Source: DATKLX01 sp035542155 | GTDB lineage: Bacteria; Chloroflexota; Anaerolineae; Anaerolineales; Anaerolineaceae | Length of the DNA stretch: 19,077 bases | Direction: 5' to 3' | Assembly: GCA_035542155.1 (NCBI GenBank) | Contig: DATKLX010000071.1 | Location: 1 to 19,077 of the forward strand | Shown: in pieces, positions 1-6,599 of the stretch | Layout of the letters: the number at the start of each line of letters is the position of its first letter | How positions within the stretch are numbered: position 1 is the first letter of the stretch | Position numbers and translations under genes: made by a program | Notes under the pieces: model-generated | Database searches by the model: none | What the model was told of the DNA's origin: nothing | What the model saw: the letters and a program-made list of their open reading frames with translations, nothing else

Positions 1-277
1 TTTCTTGGGTACATTTTAATTCTGGGGCAGGTTTTTCATTGGCCTGGGAATTCAGCCCCTCGCACTGGACAGTTTTGGAAATTCAGGGAGCTTGCCCCAA
101 AACGTGAATGCACCCTATTTCTTTGCGTAAGTCCTAATAAGATATATAAGGCAGATTAAATCAAGAATAAGGTTCATTGGGTATACGCGTGAAGAGACCC
201 ATACCACGGCGGATCCCAAAGAGCCAAGAATAATTTTACTGTTCCGGGTTGGGACGGATGAACTTTAGGAGGAACGA
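1..277. other. Left-edge intergenic region
   Basis: No coding sequence is convincing on either strand here. A 7-bp inverted repeat, GTTTTGG at 72-78 and CCAAAAC at 97-103, could be the remnant of an upstream gene's terminator, but no T-run follows it. The right half is AT-rich and holds a weak promoter candidate. The segment ends with the strong ribosome binding site of msrA. Confidence 0.5.
123..150 (+). promoter_or_regulatory. Candidate promoter for msrA
   Basis: TTGCGT (123-128) and TATAAG (145-150) are separated by 16 bp in an AT-rich stretch. The -10 matches consensus at 5 of 6 positions, the -35 at only 3 of 6. It would give a leader of about 120 nt before msrA. This is weak evidence, based only on box similarity. 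Confidence 0.3.
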
Positions 278-841
278 ATGATGAATCCTGAGAGTAACAC
301 GCAAAATAATCGAGAAGTAGCCACTCTGGCGGGGGGGTGCTTCTGGTGCCTGGAGGCAGTTTTCGATCACCTGAAAGGTGTCGAAGACGTGGTCTCGGGG
401 TATTCGGGTGGGACGGTTCCCAACCCCAGCTACCACGCAGTGAGCAGTGGAACAACCGGACATGCGGAGGTTGTTCAGGTGACTTTTGATCCGGGGCAGA
501 TCAGCTTCAAAGAGCTGCTGGAAGTTTTTTTCACCATCCATAACCCGACCACGCCCAATCGCCAGGGTGCGGACGTCGGCACACAGTACCGCTCGGCGAT
601 TTTCTATCATTCTCCCGAGCAAAAAGATACGGCCGGGCAGGTGATCCGGGAGCTCGAGGAAAACAGGATTTGGGATGACCCGATTGTTACGGAAGTCAAA
701 CCATTTGAGGCTTTCTATCCTGCCGAGGATTATCACCAGGAGTATTACGAAAAAAATCCCTACCAGCCCTACTGCCAGGTCGTGATCGCGCCGAAAGTGG
801 CAAAATTTCGCCAGCATTATATGGATCGATTAAAAGTATAG
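278..841 (+). CDS. msrA: Peptide-methionine (S)-S-oxide reductase MsrA
   Basis: MsrA reduces the S-epimer of methionine sulfoxide in proteins and free methionine, using thioredoxin as reductant, and acts in the cytoplasm in oxidative-damage repair. The protein is 187 aa, normal for a single-domain MsrA. The catalytic GCFWC motif is at residues 20-24, with Cys21 nucleophilic. The family motif around GYSGG follows, then the conserved GTQYRSAIFYHS segment and EDYHQEYY. A third cysteine near residue 166, in QPYCQVV, is the likely resolving Cys. The start is set by AGGAGG at 267-272, 5 nt upstream of ATG 278; a second ATG follows immediately. No msrB is fused or adjacent. Function is secure from the motifs. 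Confidence 0.97.
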   Translation: MMNPESNTQNNREVATLAGGCFWCLEAVFDHLKGVEDVVSGYSGGTVPNPSYHAVSSGTTGHAEVVQVTFDPGQISFKELLEVFFTIHNPTTPNRQGADVGTQYRSAIFYHSPEQKDTAGQVIRELEENRIWDDPIVTEVKPFEAFYPAEDYHQEYYEKNPYQPYCQVVIAPKVAKFRQHYMDRLKV

Positions 842-856
842 ATCACCATTTTCGGA

Positions 857-1036
857 ATGGTACCTGCGAAAAGACCAGCTCTTACCACACTCTCATGGGC
901 TCTCGAAGTACGTCGGCTGCGCACCGAAAATGCGCAACTTCGCGATATAGTCCAGATTTATGAATCGGGCCAGGTGGTCGCGTTTCCACTGAATTTGGAT
1001 GTGATTTTTGAAAAGAAAGCGAATGCGTCCAAGTAG
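857..1036 (+). CDS. Possible small coiled-coil protein, 59 aa
   Basis: An open frame of 59 codons begins 15 nt after the msrA stop and in the same frame. The predicted protein begins MVPAKRPALTT, has a charged heptad-like segment (EVRRLRTENAQLRDIVQIYE, about residues 17-36) expected to be a short coiled coil, and ends with a mixed hydrophobic and basic tail. Its amino-acid composition looks protein-like, and codon choice resembles the neighbouring genes. There is no clear Shine-Dalgarno (only CGGA just before ATG), so it may be translated by re-initiation after msrA. The intrinsic terminator lies about 90 nt downstream, which fits an msrA-linked transcript. I do not recognise the family. It could also be a decayed gene end. 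Confidence 0.4.
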   Translation: MVPAKRPALTTLSWALEVRRLRTENAQLRDIVQIYESGQVVAFPLNLDVIFEKKANASK

Positions 1037-1127
1037 CAGGTTCAGGTGGACGAAGTATCAATCCTGATCTCGTGGAATGGGATGATACGGAAGACCTGGC
1101 GCTGTGATCTGCTGTTGGAAATGAGCT

Positions 1128-1157
1128 GGGCGGACTCGGGTAAGTCCGCCCTTTTTT
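1128..1157 (+). terminator. Rho-independent terminator
   Basis: A perfect 9-bp stem, GGGCGGACT (1128-1136) and AGTCCGCCC (1143-1151), closes a 6-nt loop and is followed at once by six T residues. It ends the msrA transcript and insulates it from the ROK operon promoter 24 bp further on. Confidence 0.92.
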
Positions 1158-1180
1158 GTTCGGAGATCAAAAAGATCTAC

Positions 1181-1209
1181 TTGATTCCCGGTCTCTATGT
1201 TGCTATAAT
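1181..1209 (+). promoter_or_regulatory. Sigma-70-type promoter of the ROK/sugar ABC operon
   Basis: TTGATT (1181-1186) and a perfect TATAAT (1204-1209) are spaced by 17 bp. A TG dinucleotide at 1201-1202 gives an extended -10 (TGCTATAAT). It lies just after the msrA terminator and about 60 bp before the ROK start codon. This is the best promoter in the window. Confidence 0.85.
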
Positions 1210-1224
1210 CTTAATACATTCTAA

Positions 1225-1251
1225 CAGTGTGAAAGTATTTATAACACACTG
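1225..1251. promoter_or_regulatory. Inverted-repeat operator candidate
   Basis: CAGTGTG (1225-1231) and CACACTG (1245-1251) form a perfect 7-bp inverted repeat with a 13-bp AT-rich centre. It begins about 15 bp after the -10 box, around or just past the expected transcription start, and lies before the ROK gene. TGAAAGT is also repeated directly at 1230-1236 and 1250-1256. A repressor bound here would block early transcription. Autoregulation by the ROK protein is the natural inference. Confidence 0.6.
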
Positions 1252-1267
1252 AAAGTCAAAGGTGTCC

Positions 1268-2461
1268 ATGTCTTATCCCAAGACAATCACCGCCACGGAA
1301 ATGCGCGGGATCAACCGCTCCGCGATCCTGGAGATCATTCGCCGTGAGAGCCCGATCTCGCGGACGCTGATCGCCGAACGCCTGGACGTCAGCCTTCCGA
1401 CTGTTATGCGGGTGATCGACGATCTGATCGCCGAGGGCCTGGTCCGGCCGCACAATTATAAGCAGTGGAGTGGAGGCCGCAGGCGCTCGTTGATCGAGTT
1501 CAATTGCGAAGACCAGGTGGTGATTGGTATCGACATGGGTGGAAACCGCATGTTTGGCGGCGTTGCCGACCTGGGTGGAAAATTACTGGATGAGACCGAG
1601 CTGAGCAGGTTGGGAACCAGCGGGGAAACGAGTTACGAGCGACTGGGCGAATTGATCCAAAAACTGCTGGACAGTCCCAGGATTGCCGGGCGAAAAGTGC
1701 GCGGCATCGCTGTCGGCGTTCCAGGGGTTACCCTGCACAAAGAGGGTATGATCGTATGGGCTCCCAGCCTGGAGTGGCGCAACTACCCCTTGAAAAAAAA
1801 GCTGCTCGATCAGTTCCACTACCCGATCACGGTGGATAATGATGTCAACCTGGCTGCGCTCGGGGAGCTCTGGTTTGGCGCAGGTCAGAACGCCCGCAAC
1901 ATCGTCCTGATCACCATTGGCGCCGGGATCGGCGCGGGGATCATCATCGATGGCGCGCTGTATCGCGGCGCTTCTGAAGCCTCCGGCGAAATCGGTTATT
2001 TACTCCCAGGGCGGGAGTTTTTGGGGAAACGGTATGACTCCTTTGGCGCCCTTGAGGATCTTGTCTCGGGGACCGGGATTGTCCAAAGAGCGCGAGAAAC
2101 CCTGGTTCCAAGAAAGTCTCTCGAAGAACTGGCCAATCTTGAAGTTGAAGATGTATTCACGGCTGCCCGCAACGGCGAAACCTGGGCAAAATCGATCATC
2201 GACTCGGCTGTCGACTATCTCGCTATCGCAGTCGCCAGCCTGAACTGCTATTTTGACCCAGATGTGATCATCTTGGGAGGCGAAGTCGCCCGGTATTTTG
2301 AATCCCCGGTCCAGGCCATCCTTCAAAAGATCGAGGGGACCATCCCATACCAGGTCCACCTGGCGACTTCGACCCTCGACCGGCGCGCCGCTGTAATGGG
2401 CGCCATCACGACGATCTTGCATAACACTTCTGATTTCTACGTCGTCCACAAATTGTCCTGA
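1268..2461 (+). CDS. ROK-family transcriptional regulator
   Basis: This 397-aa protein has an N-terminal winged helix-turn-helix (about residues 13-60; the recognition region includes SLPTVMRVIDDL) and a C-terminal sugar-kinase-like ROK domain. The phosphate-loop segment IDMGGNRM is at about residues 88-95, and the sugar-site VDNDVN segment is retained. The usual ROK zinc site (His in GExGH plus the CxCGxxGCxE cluster) is absent: the sequence reads GEIGYLLPG and lacks the cysteines, so it is probably a sugar-sensing repressor rather than a kinase. ATG 1268 is preferred over the in-frame GTG 1262 because AAAGG (1258-1262) is placed to serve it. It heads the sugar transport operon and very likely controls it in response to the transported sugar. 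The exact ligand cannot be read. Confidence 0.92.
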   Translation: MSYPKTITATEMRGINRSAILEIIRRESPISRTLIAERLDVSLPTVMRVIDDLIAEGLVRPHNYKQWSGGRRRSLIEFNCEDQVVIGIDMGGNRMFGGVADLGGKLLDETELSRLGTSGETSYERLGELIQKLLDSPRIAGRKVRGIAVGVPGVTLHKEGMIVWAPSLEWRNYPLKKKLLDQFHYPITVDNDVNLAALGELWFGAGQNARNIVLITIGAGIGAGIIIDGALYRGASEASGEIGYLLPGREFLGKRYDSFGALEDLVSGTGIVQRARETLVPRKSLEELANLEVEDVFTAARNGETWAKSIIDSAVDYLAIAVASLNCYFDPDVIILGGEVARYFESPVQAILQKIEGTIPYQVHLATSTLDRRAAVMGAITTILHNTSDFYVVHKLS

Positions 2462-2578
2462 TCGCCTTCAGAAAGGAGGTCCACGCCCGACAACTGACCG
2501 GAACCAAAACCCTTCCCGGCACCTGAGCGGTATGATGAGAAGGGAATCAGAACGTCCGTCTGTATTTCAGGAGGTCCT

Positions 2579-3934
2579 ATGCGTTCGTTCAATCGCCCGA
2601 TTTGGATCCTGCTGGCCGTAGCGCTGGTTTCGAGCCTGGTCGGCTGCACTGCTCCGGCCGCCACTACGGCTCCTGCGGCGCCGGCTGCTACCCAACCCCC
2701 GGTGGCGCCCGCTGCCGCGAACCCCGTTACCATTCACGTCCTGACCATGGATCAGGCCGGCCTCAAGCCGGCTGAGATCGACCAGATCGTCAAGGAGTTT
2801 GAAGCCAAGAACCCCGATATCAAGGTGGTTATGGAATACGTCAGCTATGACAACGTCCACGACAAGATCGTGACCGGCATGGCTGCCAAGCCGCCGGCCT
2901 ACGACGCGGCTATGATCGACGTCATCTGGCCCGATGAGTTTATCAAGGCCGGTTACCTGCTGGACGTGACCGACCGCGTCACCCCCCAGATGAAATCGGA
3001 TATGTTCCCGGCGTCCTGGAATGGGGTTACCCGCAATGGCAAGGTTTACGGCATGCCCTGGATTATGGATGTGAAGTACTTTATGTACAACAAAGACATG
3101 CTCGAGAAAGCCGGCATCTCGGCCCCACCCAAGACCTGGGAAGAACTCGTCGCCCAGGCGAAGACCATAAAAGATAAGGGCATCGTGGAGTATCCCATCA
3201 TCTGGTCCTGGAACCAGAAAGAAGGGGTAGTCTGCGACTACGCAGTGCTGCTGTACGGCAATGGCGGCGCCTTCCTCGATTCGAATGGCAAGCCGGCCTT
3301 CAACGATGATAAAGGCGTCCAGGTCCTGACCTGGATGAAGAAGTCCATCGACGATGGCCTGACCAATCCCAGCTCGGTCTCTTCTGACGAAAATGCGGTG
3401 GAAGCCAACTTCCTGGCGGGTAAGAGCGCGTTCGCGGTCAACTGGCTGTTCCAGTATAGTGATTCGACCGACGCTTCCAAGTCCCAGATTGTAGGCAAAG
3501 CCGCCTTTGCGCCGATGCCCGTTTTTGACGCGGGTGCGAAAGCCGGCGTGAAAGGCTCCAGTGTGGACGGCTCCAGCTCCTTCGCCATTATGGCGACTTC
3601 ACCGTATGCAGACCAGACCTGGAAGTTCCTGACCTATATTGCCAGCAACGATGTTCAGTCCAGGTACTCTGCCGAGATGCTGCCTGTCTGGCAAACGGAT
3701 TTCCAGGGAGACAGCCTGGAAAAACTGAAGGCGGCTACGCCCACCAACCCGGTCACCGTTCCCGCTTTCCTGTCCCAGTTCCCATACGCCAATGAGCGGC
3801 CAACCGTGCCCTACTATAACGAAGGCTCTGCCGCGCTGCAGCTGGCTATCCAGGAAGCTTTGACCGGCGTCAAATCGCCCAAGCAGGCCCTGGACGATGC
3901 CGCTGCCAAGTGGGTCGAGCTGGCCAAGAAGTAA
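2579..3934 (+). CDS. ABC sugar transporter, substrate-binding lipoprotein
   Basis: This 451-aa protein is the extracytoplasmic solute receptor of a carbohydrate ABC importer (extracellular solute-binding family 1). A hydrophobic signal (residues 8-20) leads to the lipobox LVGC with acylated Cys23. An Ala/Pro/Thr-rich tether (about 24-48) connects the lipid anchor to the binding domain. The folded part shows family hallmarks: the KEFEAKNPDIKV region, an Asp-rich AMIDVIWPDEF segment, and GMPWIMDVKYFMYNKDML, followed by KTWEELVAQAKTI. AGGAGG at 2569-2574 is 4 nt before ATG. It lies 117 bp after the ROK gene and before two permeases. Substrate is probably a mono- or oligosaccharide; specificity cannot be assigned. 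Confidence 0.95.
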   Translation: MRSFNRPIWILLAVALVSSLVGCTAPAATTAPAAPAATQPPVAPAAANPVTIHVLTMDQAGLKPAEIDQIVKEFEAKNPDIKVVMEYVSYDNVHDKIVTGMAAKPPAYDAAMIDVIWPDEFIKAGYLLDVTDRVTPQMKSDMFPASWNGVTRNGKVYGMPWIMDVKYFMYNKDMLEKAGISAPPKTWEELVAQAKTIKDKGIVEYPIIWSWNQKEGVVCDYAVLLYGNGGAFLDSNGKPAFNDDKGVQVLTWMKKSIDDGLTNPSSVSSDENAVEANFLAGKSAFAVNWLFQYSDSTDASKSQIVGKAAFAPMPVFDAGAKAGVKGSSVDGSSSFAIMATSPYADQTWKFLTYIASNDVQSRYSAEMLPVWQTDFQGDSLEKLKAATPTNPVTVPAFLSQFPYANERPTVPYYNEGSAALQLAIQEALTGVKSPKQALDDAAAKWVELAKK

Positions 3935-4017
3935 GCTGCATTTCCCCGATCAATGGGTGGGTTCGCTCCGTGGAGCCGCAATCCTCACGGGGTGAATCCA
4001 CCCTGGAACGATCAAAG

Positions 4018-4941
4018 ATGTCCGTCCTCTCCCGCTCGATTCCCAAACACCGCCTTTCTCTCCGCCAGCAGGACGCGCGGATCGCCTGGCTGTTAATCCT
4101 GCCAAGCCTGATCGTGATCCTGGGGGTGACTCTCTGGCCGATCCTCTCCACCTTCATTCTGAGCTTTTTTAACGCTCCCACCGGGATCAATCAGACCCGT
4201 ACTTTTATCGGCCTGGACAATTACACCCAGCTGATCGCTGACCGCACGTTTTGGGAAACGATTGGGCGGACTTTCTATTTCACGGTCGTTTCCGTGAGCA
4301 TCGAATTGGTCCTCGGGCTCGCAATCGCGCAGTTGATCCATTCCCACCCGTGGGGCTGGCAGTTCATCCGTTTCAGTCTGATCATTCCCTGGGCTGTGCC
4401 GACCATCGTCAACGGGGCCATGTGGCGCTGGATTTACAACGCCGACTTTGGGGCCCTGAACGGTCTGCTGATGCAGCTGGGCCTGATCAAGCACTACGTC
4501 CCCTGGCTCACGCTGCCTGAGGCAGCGATGAACCTGGTGATCCTGGCGGATGTGTGGCATACCATGCCGTTCGTCGCCTTGATCCTCCAATCTGCGCTGG
4601 CGACCCTTCCGGCGGAGCTTGACGAAGCCGCCGCGGTGGATGGGGCCAATGCTTTTCAGCGTTTCTGGCAGATCCGCCTGCCGCTGCTCCGTCCTGCCAT
4701 TCTGGTCGCGCTCATCGTCCGCACGGTCGACGCTTTCCGGGTGTTCGATATCGCCTATATCATCACCGCCGGCGGCCCGGCCTTCAAGACCGTGACGATC
4801 ACTTACCTGACTTATCTGAATACGTTCACCTTTGGGAAGCAGGGGACCGGGGCTGCTTTGTCCTTCCTGATCTCGATCTTTACCATCCTGATGGCCTTTA
4901 TCTTTATCCGCTTCCTGTACCGGCCGGAGGAGACGCAATAA
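4018..4941 (+). CDS. ABC sugar permease, MalF/UgpA-like
   Basis: This 307-aa integral membrane protein is one half of the translocation pore. It has an N-terminal cytoplasmic segment, a first membrane helix at about residues 23-45, and further helices up to the C-terminus. The EAA loop that contacts the ATPase is at about residues 202-225 (DEAAAVDGANAFQRFW followed by LPLLRP). ATG 4018 is preferred. An open frame extends back to GTG 3910, inside the binding-protein gene, but its extra N-terminus does not look like a permease and no ribosome binding site supports it. The stop overlaps the next gene's start (TAATG), so translation is coupled. Confidence 0.94.
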   Translation: MSVLSRSIPKHRLSLRQQDARIAWLLILPSLIVILGVTLWPILSTFILSFFNAPTGINQTRTFIGLDNYTQLIADRTFWETIGRTFYFTVVSVSIELVLGLAIAQLIHSHPWGWQFIRFSLIIPWAVPTIVNGAMWRWIYNADFGALNGLLMQLGLIKHYVPWLTLPEAAMNLVILADVWHTMPFVALILQSALATLPAELDEAAAVDGANAFQRFWQIRLPLLRPAILVALIVRTVDAFRVFDIAYIITAGGPAFKTVTITYLTYLNTFTFGKQGTGAALSFLISIFTILMAFIFIRFLYRPEETQ

Positions 4942-5798
4942 TGCGCAGCCGCAAGCTCATCAATAAGATATTCCTCTTCCTGCTGACCCTGCCGGTCCTG
5001 TTTTTCATTTTCGCCCCGCTCTTATGGCTGTTCAGCGCCAGCCTGTCCACCCAGGTTGAGTTGTTCACCGTCCCCATCCACTGGATCCCGCAACACCCCA
5101 CGCTGAACAACTACCTGGATATCATCTTTCCCTCCGGCGCGGCTGCCTCCGTGCCGCGCACTTTCGGGGTGGCAATCTTGAACTCGCTCAAGATCGCCTC
5201 GGCGGTGACGCTGATCTGCATCGGTCTGGGGAGCCTGGCAGCCTATGCCCTGGTGCGCATTCCCTTCAAGCTCAACCGGGTGATCCAGGTCGGCATCCTC
5301 GGGACGCGCATGATCCCCGAGGTTTCCCTGGTCATCCCGCTCTTTATCATCGCTTCAAGCCTGCAACTGGTCAATAAGCCCATCGTGTTGATCATTGCCT
5401 ATATGACCTTTGCTCTCCCATACGCGATCTGGATGATGGCCGCGTTCTTCCAGACCGTCCCGGTGGAGCTGGAAGAAGCTGCCCGCCTGGATGGCTGCTC
5501 GCGGCTGGGTATCTTATGGCGCGTGGTGATGCCCATCTCGATCCCGGGCCTGGTCTCCACAGCGATGTTTATTTTCCTGCTGGCATGGGATGAATTCTTT
5601 TACGCCTTGATCTTCACCAGCACTCTGGCTGCTAAGACAGCTCCGGTGGCGATCGCTGAGTTTGTCGGCCGCTACGTGACCAACGTCAATGGGATGATGG
5701 CCGGCGGCATCCTCGCGGCGCTCCCCCCGGTGATTTTGGGGATCATCTTTCAACGCTACATTGTAAGCGGGATGACCGCCGGCGCGGTGAAGGGTTGA
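4941..5798 (+). CDS. ABC sugar permease, MalG/UgpE-like
   Basis: This 285-aa protein is the second permease subunit. It starts with a basic N-terminus and a strong first membrane helix (about residues 10-32), then the typical LFTVPIHWIPQHPTLNNY periplasmic stretch. Its EAA loop is at about 177-200 (EEAARLDGCSRLG with MPISIPG). GGAGGAG (4926-4932) inside the previous gene sits 8 nt from ATG, and the stop/start overlap is TAATG. No ATP-binding subunit is present in this operon, so a shared ATPase encoded elsewhere, as known for MsmK-type systems, must energise the importer. Confidence 0.95.
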   Translation: MRSRKLINKIFLFLLTLPVLFFIFAPLLWLFSASLSTQVELFTVPIHWIPQHPTLNNYLDIIFPSGAAASVPRTFGVAILNSLKIASAVTLICIGLGSLAAYALVRIPFKLNRVIQVGILGTRMIPEVSLVIPLFIIASSLQLVNKPIVLIIAYMTFALPYAIWMMAAFFQTVPVELEEAARLDGCSRLGILWRVVMPISIPGLVSTAMFIFLLAWDEFFYALIFTSTLAAKTAPVAIAEFVGRYVTNVNGMMAGGILAALPPVILGIIFQRYIVSGMTAGAVKG

Positions 5799-5799
5799 G

Positions 5800-6459
5800 C
5801 TACTTGGTTGGGGTCGACGTGCCTTTGACCGGCGTGTTGGTCACCGTGAAATAAAAATCTACGTCGCCAAAATTCTGCAATTGGGGATTGGTCAGCTTCC
5901 ACCAGGTGGAATAATCGCCGGGAGCGGTCGGGGCGATGATCGAGACGGTGAGTGTGGTTGTCCCCCCGGCCGGAACGGCTTTGGCGAAATTGTACGAATC
6001 CTTTTCTGCTTTAACCCCTGAGAAATAGCGGAGCGTGTATTGTGTTGTCCAGCCAGTTGTTCCGGCATTTTTGACCGTCCAGACAATGGTCAGCGGTGTT
6101 CCCGGCCGAACCTGGATGCGGTCCGCCAGATTTTGCCCAATGTACTGGTACTTATCTGCAACGGATGAGGCGGCTCCCGGGGTTGTGATAACGATAGGCG
6201 TCGTCACGGCCTGTGGAGTTGTGGCTGCCAAAGTGCCCTGGGTTTCGGTCGGCAGAGTCCCCTCGGTGACTTGCATATCGGTTGGAGGTGGCTCCGTTGG
6301 GGCCGGGGTATCACTGGGGAAGGGCGTGTCGCTGGGCTGAACGATTGCGGGGGCTTCGGTGGGAGGGACTTCAGTGGGTGTGGCTGTTGTGCAGGCTGAG
6401 ATGCCGACCAGGAGGATCACTATGAATAATCCTCTGGCAAGTACATTCAAGCGAGACAT
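5800..6459 (-). CDS. Lipoprotein with NBR1-Ig-like domain
   Basis: The 219-aa product has a lipoprotein signal ending at ISAC (Cys23), then a long Thr/Pro/Glu-rich spacer (about residues 24-95), and a C-terminal domain of about 110 residues. That domain matches the NBR1 central (N_BRCA1_IG) Ig-like fold: TIVWTVKNAGTTGW, then an AE...NFAKAVPAGGT segment, and a closing PGDYSTWWKL...FGDVDFYFTV strand. In Chloroflexota such domains are common on surface lipoproteins; the ligand is unknown. The start at 6459 has GGAG placed 6 nt upstream; the longer frame from 6471 (four extra codons, MEKI) has none. The stop is 1 nt from the stop of the converging permease gene. Confidence 0.85.
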   Translation of the reverse strand: MSRLNVLARGLFIVILLVGISACTTATPTEVPPTEAPAIVQPSDTPFPSDTPAPTEPPPTDMQVTEGTLPTETQGTLAATTPQAVTTPIVITTPGAASSVADKYQYIGQNLADRIQVRPGTPLTIVWTVKNAGTTGWTTQYTLRYFSGVKAEKDSYNFAKAVPAGGTTTLTVSIIAPTAPGDYSTWWKLTNPQLQNFGDVDFYFTVTNTPVKGTSTPTK

Positions 6460-6521
6460 GATTTTCTCCATCGTGAAGTTATTTGCCCAATTATGTCCGT
6501 GACTTGGGCCGATCCTGGCTA

Positions 6522-6550
6522 ATTGAACCCTCCCTCGAAAGAAATGTCAA
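6522..6550 (-). promoter_or_regulatory. Candidate promoter of the NBR1-Ig lipoprotein gene
   Basis: Read on the minus strand, TTGACA (6550-6545, perfect -35) is followed after 17 bp by TTCAAT (6527-6522, 4 of 6). It would give a leader of about 50-60 nt before the ATG at 6459. Confidence 0.4.
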
Positions 6551-6566
6551 GGGGAATATGCGGATG

Positions 6567-6575
6567 TGTTATGAT
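6567..6575 (+). promoter_or_regulatory. Candidate extended -10 for the glycosyltransferase operon
   Basis: TGTTATGAT is an extended -10 (TG, one base, TATGAT) placed 25 bp before ATG 6600. TGTCAA (6545-6550) lies 19 bp upstream as a poor -35. If used, transcription starts near 6582, which excludes the longer starts of the downstream frame. Confidence 0.35.
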
Positions 6576-6599
6576 TCAGGCACAACCGGACTGGAATCT

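Noticed and set aside
24..59. GGGGC/GCCCC inverted repeat near the left edge
   Set aside because: Only 5 bp with a 26-bp loop and no T-run; likely chance.
1046..1252. Open frame of 68 codons downstream of msrA
   Set aside because: It runs straight through the intrinsic terminator (1128-1157) and the extended -10 promoter of the ROK gene, and its protein composition is not convincing.
2470..2480. AGAAAGGAGGT, a near-perfect Shine-Dalgarno right after the ROK stop
   Set aside because: No start codon follows at usable distance, and the downstream gene has its own AGGAGG at 2569-2574. Possibly a relic or chance; no gene supported.
3910..4017. Upstream extension of the first permease
   Set aside because: The extra 36 residues overlap the binding-protein gene, look unlike a permease N-terminus and lack a ribosome binding site.
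4093..4938. Long antisense frame (281 codons) across the first permease
   Set aside because: Composition is highly charged with many Arg, Gln and Asp, typical of the reverse frame of a membrane protein gene; no promoter or ribosome binding site.
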